This document shows, piece by piece, positions 61,060 to 64,000 of a stretch of DNA of 64,000 nucleotides (its first letter is position 1; each line of letters opens with the position of its first letter). The position numbers were made by a program, and so were the translations under genes. Source of the DNA: Aphrophora alni (taxonomy: Eukaryota; Arthropoda; Insecta; Hemiptera; Aphrophoridae); the NCBI GenBank assembly GCA_963513935.1, contig OY740768.1:21141177-21205176 (forward strand). Direction: 5' to 3'. The notes beneath the pieces were generated by a model, which made no database searches, was not told the DNA's origin, and was given only the letters and a program-made list of their open reading frames with translations.

Positions 61060-61300
61060 AAAGGCAACAAATTTTGTATTACGGGGTAAATACTGAACTA
61101 TGTACGTTCACGAGATCACGAAACGCTAATCCCACTTCAAACAATTAGCTTTGCTTCGAAACAATTAGTTAAATATAATTTATCGTGAAAAATATAAGTG
61201 AATGCTATTGGATAAACTATGGCCACAGCCAGACAATCAACTTATCAACCTACTAAAGGTTGTGGCTTGATATGACAAAGGGAATAAACTGCCGTGTAAT
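61060..61300 (+). repeat. Dispersed repeat family F5, copy 2
   Basis: ACGGGGTAAATACTGAACTA, CGCTAATCCCACTTCAAA, ATATAAGTGAATGCTATTGG and CAATCAACTTATCAACCTAC match copy 1. Confidence 0.8.
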
Positions 61301-61431
61301 TTATATTAGATCAATAAGCAAGAAGGCAACCTTTGAAAATATAGCTGTTTAATTCCCTAAAATAATTAAAATTTCCCTCGTGAAAGAAATTCATGTAAAG
61401 TACAAGTCGTTCATTATTAATAAGTGTATAA

Positions 61432-61517
<86 letters not shown>

Positions 61518-64000
61518 GTTGGGGAGATAATAATGTAATAAATAAAGTGTCAAACTGAAAAATATTTGAGCTTGAATATTGAAAAGTAATATTATTTTAA
61601 CGTAAAATAATAAATTAAAAACCAATGTTATAGTAATGCTTGTTTGTAAAAGAAAAGAAAACTTGTAACTTTTTGTAACAAAATTTGTTCCATCAATTGT
61701 TATAATTACGTTATTCACGTTAAACTTTATTTAGACTTCATAAAACACCACGTAGTTTAATATGATAAAATGGCTGAAATAATTTTTGAAGAATAAGTGG
61801 TTTATAACTTAAATTAATACGATATTTCGTAGCTCTTAGTTTTCAGTAATAGAAAAATTTATTTTGTAGATAACTAGAAATTTCCTACTTATACTAAGTG
61901 TTTAATTAGGTAATATTATATTATATTTTTGGTAATTACATGTATATAAAGTATGTTGAACATGATTGTAAACAATATTAAAATTAATGAACTAACGTAA
62001 ATTTTTTTTAATGGAGATGTATTTTATAGTATGTTTATGTATTTACACTTATAACTTAGTCTGCTACCTCCTAATTAAAATCTCATTTTGAGTGTATTTT
62101 AATTTATTGAAAAATATAAATAAAATATGAATGGATTATTTATAAATGTTAGAATAAATGCTTATTAGTGCCAAGTCTAATTTTAGTTTATCGGCATGTA
62201 AATTTTCTTTATTATCATGAAATACTAATTTTTAGTTCTCCAGTAATGAAACGGATCCTAGCATAATAAAAGTTATTATCCTTAAGAAAAAACCAACTCT
62301 TCGTGTACATAATAGGAATTGTAAATTAAGATGGTTATTAAAATAGCAATTTGATAAATTAACGTTAAGACATGCTATTGTAAATGATATTGTAATAACG
62401 CAATTGTGATACATACGTTATCTCTAACATGTGTAAAATTATTCAACACAGAAAATTTATGTCTATGAGGTAATTATTATTGCTCCTTGTTTCCTCTATT
62501 TAAAAACAATAAATACATGGACGATACATTGCAACTAAAGAAAATAAAATATTTGTTCGTTACAAGTTATGAACATGCTCTAATTTGAATTCCCCTTCAT
62601 TTAATGATCGAAAAAACTATTTTGTAGAGTGATTGATTAATGTATGTATCCGTTAGTTATACACTGGTACGTGTGAAAATCAGTGGAAGTATTGACTGTA
62701 TAATGAAATGATGTTCCATCGAAGCTATTCCATAACCCAATACGAACTACTAATACAATTAGTGTGTTACGTATGAACTTTGAGCATTCATTTCTTTAAA
62801 ACTCAGTCAATATCGTATACCCTTATTGCAAATTAATATTTGTTTATAGCAAAAGTATAATAAAGTATAAAGCGTTAGCAGCAAATCGAGTGTTAGCTAG
62901 TCTTTTAGAAATCGTTTATAGTGGGTGTTACATCAGAAATTTGTACTTCTGATAAAGTATTACTTTAGGTTCAGAAAGATTTCAACACCTCATTACCAAT
63001 ATATAGTTGATTTCGTTGTTATACACAATTTTTAGAAGCGTTCAACATTGGGTAGATATTCTTTTCTCTTGTATACGAAGTCAAGACCATTCAATTTACA
63101 TTCATTTTGTACATTTTCAAATTGTAATTTTTTATTACGTGTGTTATAAAAGGCTTTACCTGATTTGACGTTTTGAATGAGTTATAACGAAATAATATGT
63201 TTAAATAAAATCCCCCCCCCATTTTAAAAATTATCCTAAACGAATTGGAAACAAGTTCAACTAAACGGCCTATATCCCAGATGTAATTATTTGTTCAATA
63301 GAGGGAAGGTTATATGGTACATTTACCATTTTAATCGAAATTGGATATTTTTTCAATATAAATTTTATGTTGATAAGGGCTAAATTTATAGAATACAATT
63401 ATTAATCCTAAACGTGATCTGGATTTTTTATTTATTTAATAACAAACCATATTTGCCTATTTTATTAGCCTTTGCAAGGTGCTTTGGATAATGTACTAAA
63501 TCATTTACAAAACAGTTTTTGTACATTATGTTATCAGTTTTGAGATATGAGTCCATCTATGGCTGCATATGCAATAATTTTAATTTCTAGACTTACATTT
63601 TTCGCCATAGTGGTTCAATGACAAAATGTGCTGAATATTCTATATTTTTACAAACTTTGATTAAAATCGTTCAAGATATTTTTTTTTTTTAAACTGAATA
63701 AACAATATAATTTGGATCAACAAATGGTGCATTTTATGGACAAAATAGTTAAATAAACACGTCGTAGGCACATTTAAATATTTATTTTATTTAACTCACC
63801 AATAGGAAAATGATTTAAAATTTCATTCAAAAAGATTCTGTCGTTATTAAAATATTTATATACAAAACAATTAGAAAACTTATAATTACAATAAGAGTAA
63901 TATTACAAAAATAGTTTATGTAATTAGTATGTAATGAAGAAACACTTGAATTACTTATTATTGGGTTTACCTAAATCTGCAATAGATAAAGAAAGTAATA
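61301..64000. other. A+T-rich spacer with (TA)n at 61,435-61,515 and a C run near 63,210
   Basis: No gene recognised. The 135-codon minus-strand open frame at 61,311-61,718 is carried by Ile-Tyr codons of the TA array. Confidence 0.55.

Noticed and set aside
61311..61718. 135-codon minus-strand frame with repeated Ile-Tyr
   Set aside because: Held open by (TA)n; the rest has A+T-biased, non-protein composition.

Overview
This 64 kb window is eukaryotic, very A+T-rich (about three quarters A+T by eye) and almost empty of genes. It looks like a repeat-rich intergenic or deep intronic stretch of an arthropod, most likely insect, genome. The grounds are the kinds of transposon present: a Tc1/mariner copy with DD41D catalytic spacing as in the rosa group, an R1-like LINE fragment, a 17.6/297-type Gypsy fragment, a ZBED/SCAND3-like hAT fragment and a piggyBac-like MITE. 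No mitochondrial, bacterial or viral gene set is present. I found no tRNA, rRNA, CRISPR array or complete protein-coding gene.

Layout. 0-15 kb: one copy of a 1.6 kb old duplication, a broken hAT element with a BED zinc finger, members of several low-copy dispersed repeats, a G+C-rich degenerate tandem block (about 13.3-13.85 kb) and a 393-bp (AG)n tract. 15.3-18.1 kb: a decayed long-TIR mariner with arms of about 520 bp, enclosed in a 280-bp direct repeat. 18-24 kb: the second copy of the 1.6 kb duplication, then the only convincing host-type coding segment, a 113-codon minus-strand candidate first exon (22,441-22,779) with an NRF-1/EWG-like palindrome about 95 bp upstream, then a C-rich minisatellite. 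24.3-25 kb: R1-like LINE remains. 29.1-31.6 kb: a large inverted repeat with arms of about 550 bp, of which a third arm copy lies beside the candidate exon. 33-40 kb: (GA)n, a mariner-type foldback repeat, a Gypsy RT/RNaseH/integrase remnant, a piggyBac-like MITE and a 160-bp foldback MITE. 42-46 kb: a tandem duplication and a 1.55 kb element with 254-bp TIRs that retains only the first helix-turn-helix exon of a transposase. 49-64 kb: a 456-bp near-perfect palindromic MITE, two more foldback elements, more dispersed repeat copies and long (TA)n tracts.

There is no gene system here in which products cooperate. The structure is an archive of old transposons, several of them foldback or long-TIR types, plus at least five families of old dispersed repeats whose class I cannot name. 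All family assignments come from reading motifs, not from searches. I see no clear sign of a new functional system; the most useful leads are the candidate exon with its promoter, the long-TIR mariner locus, and the low-copy repeat families.
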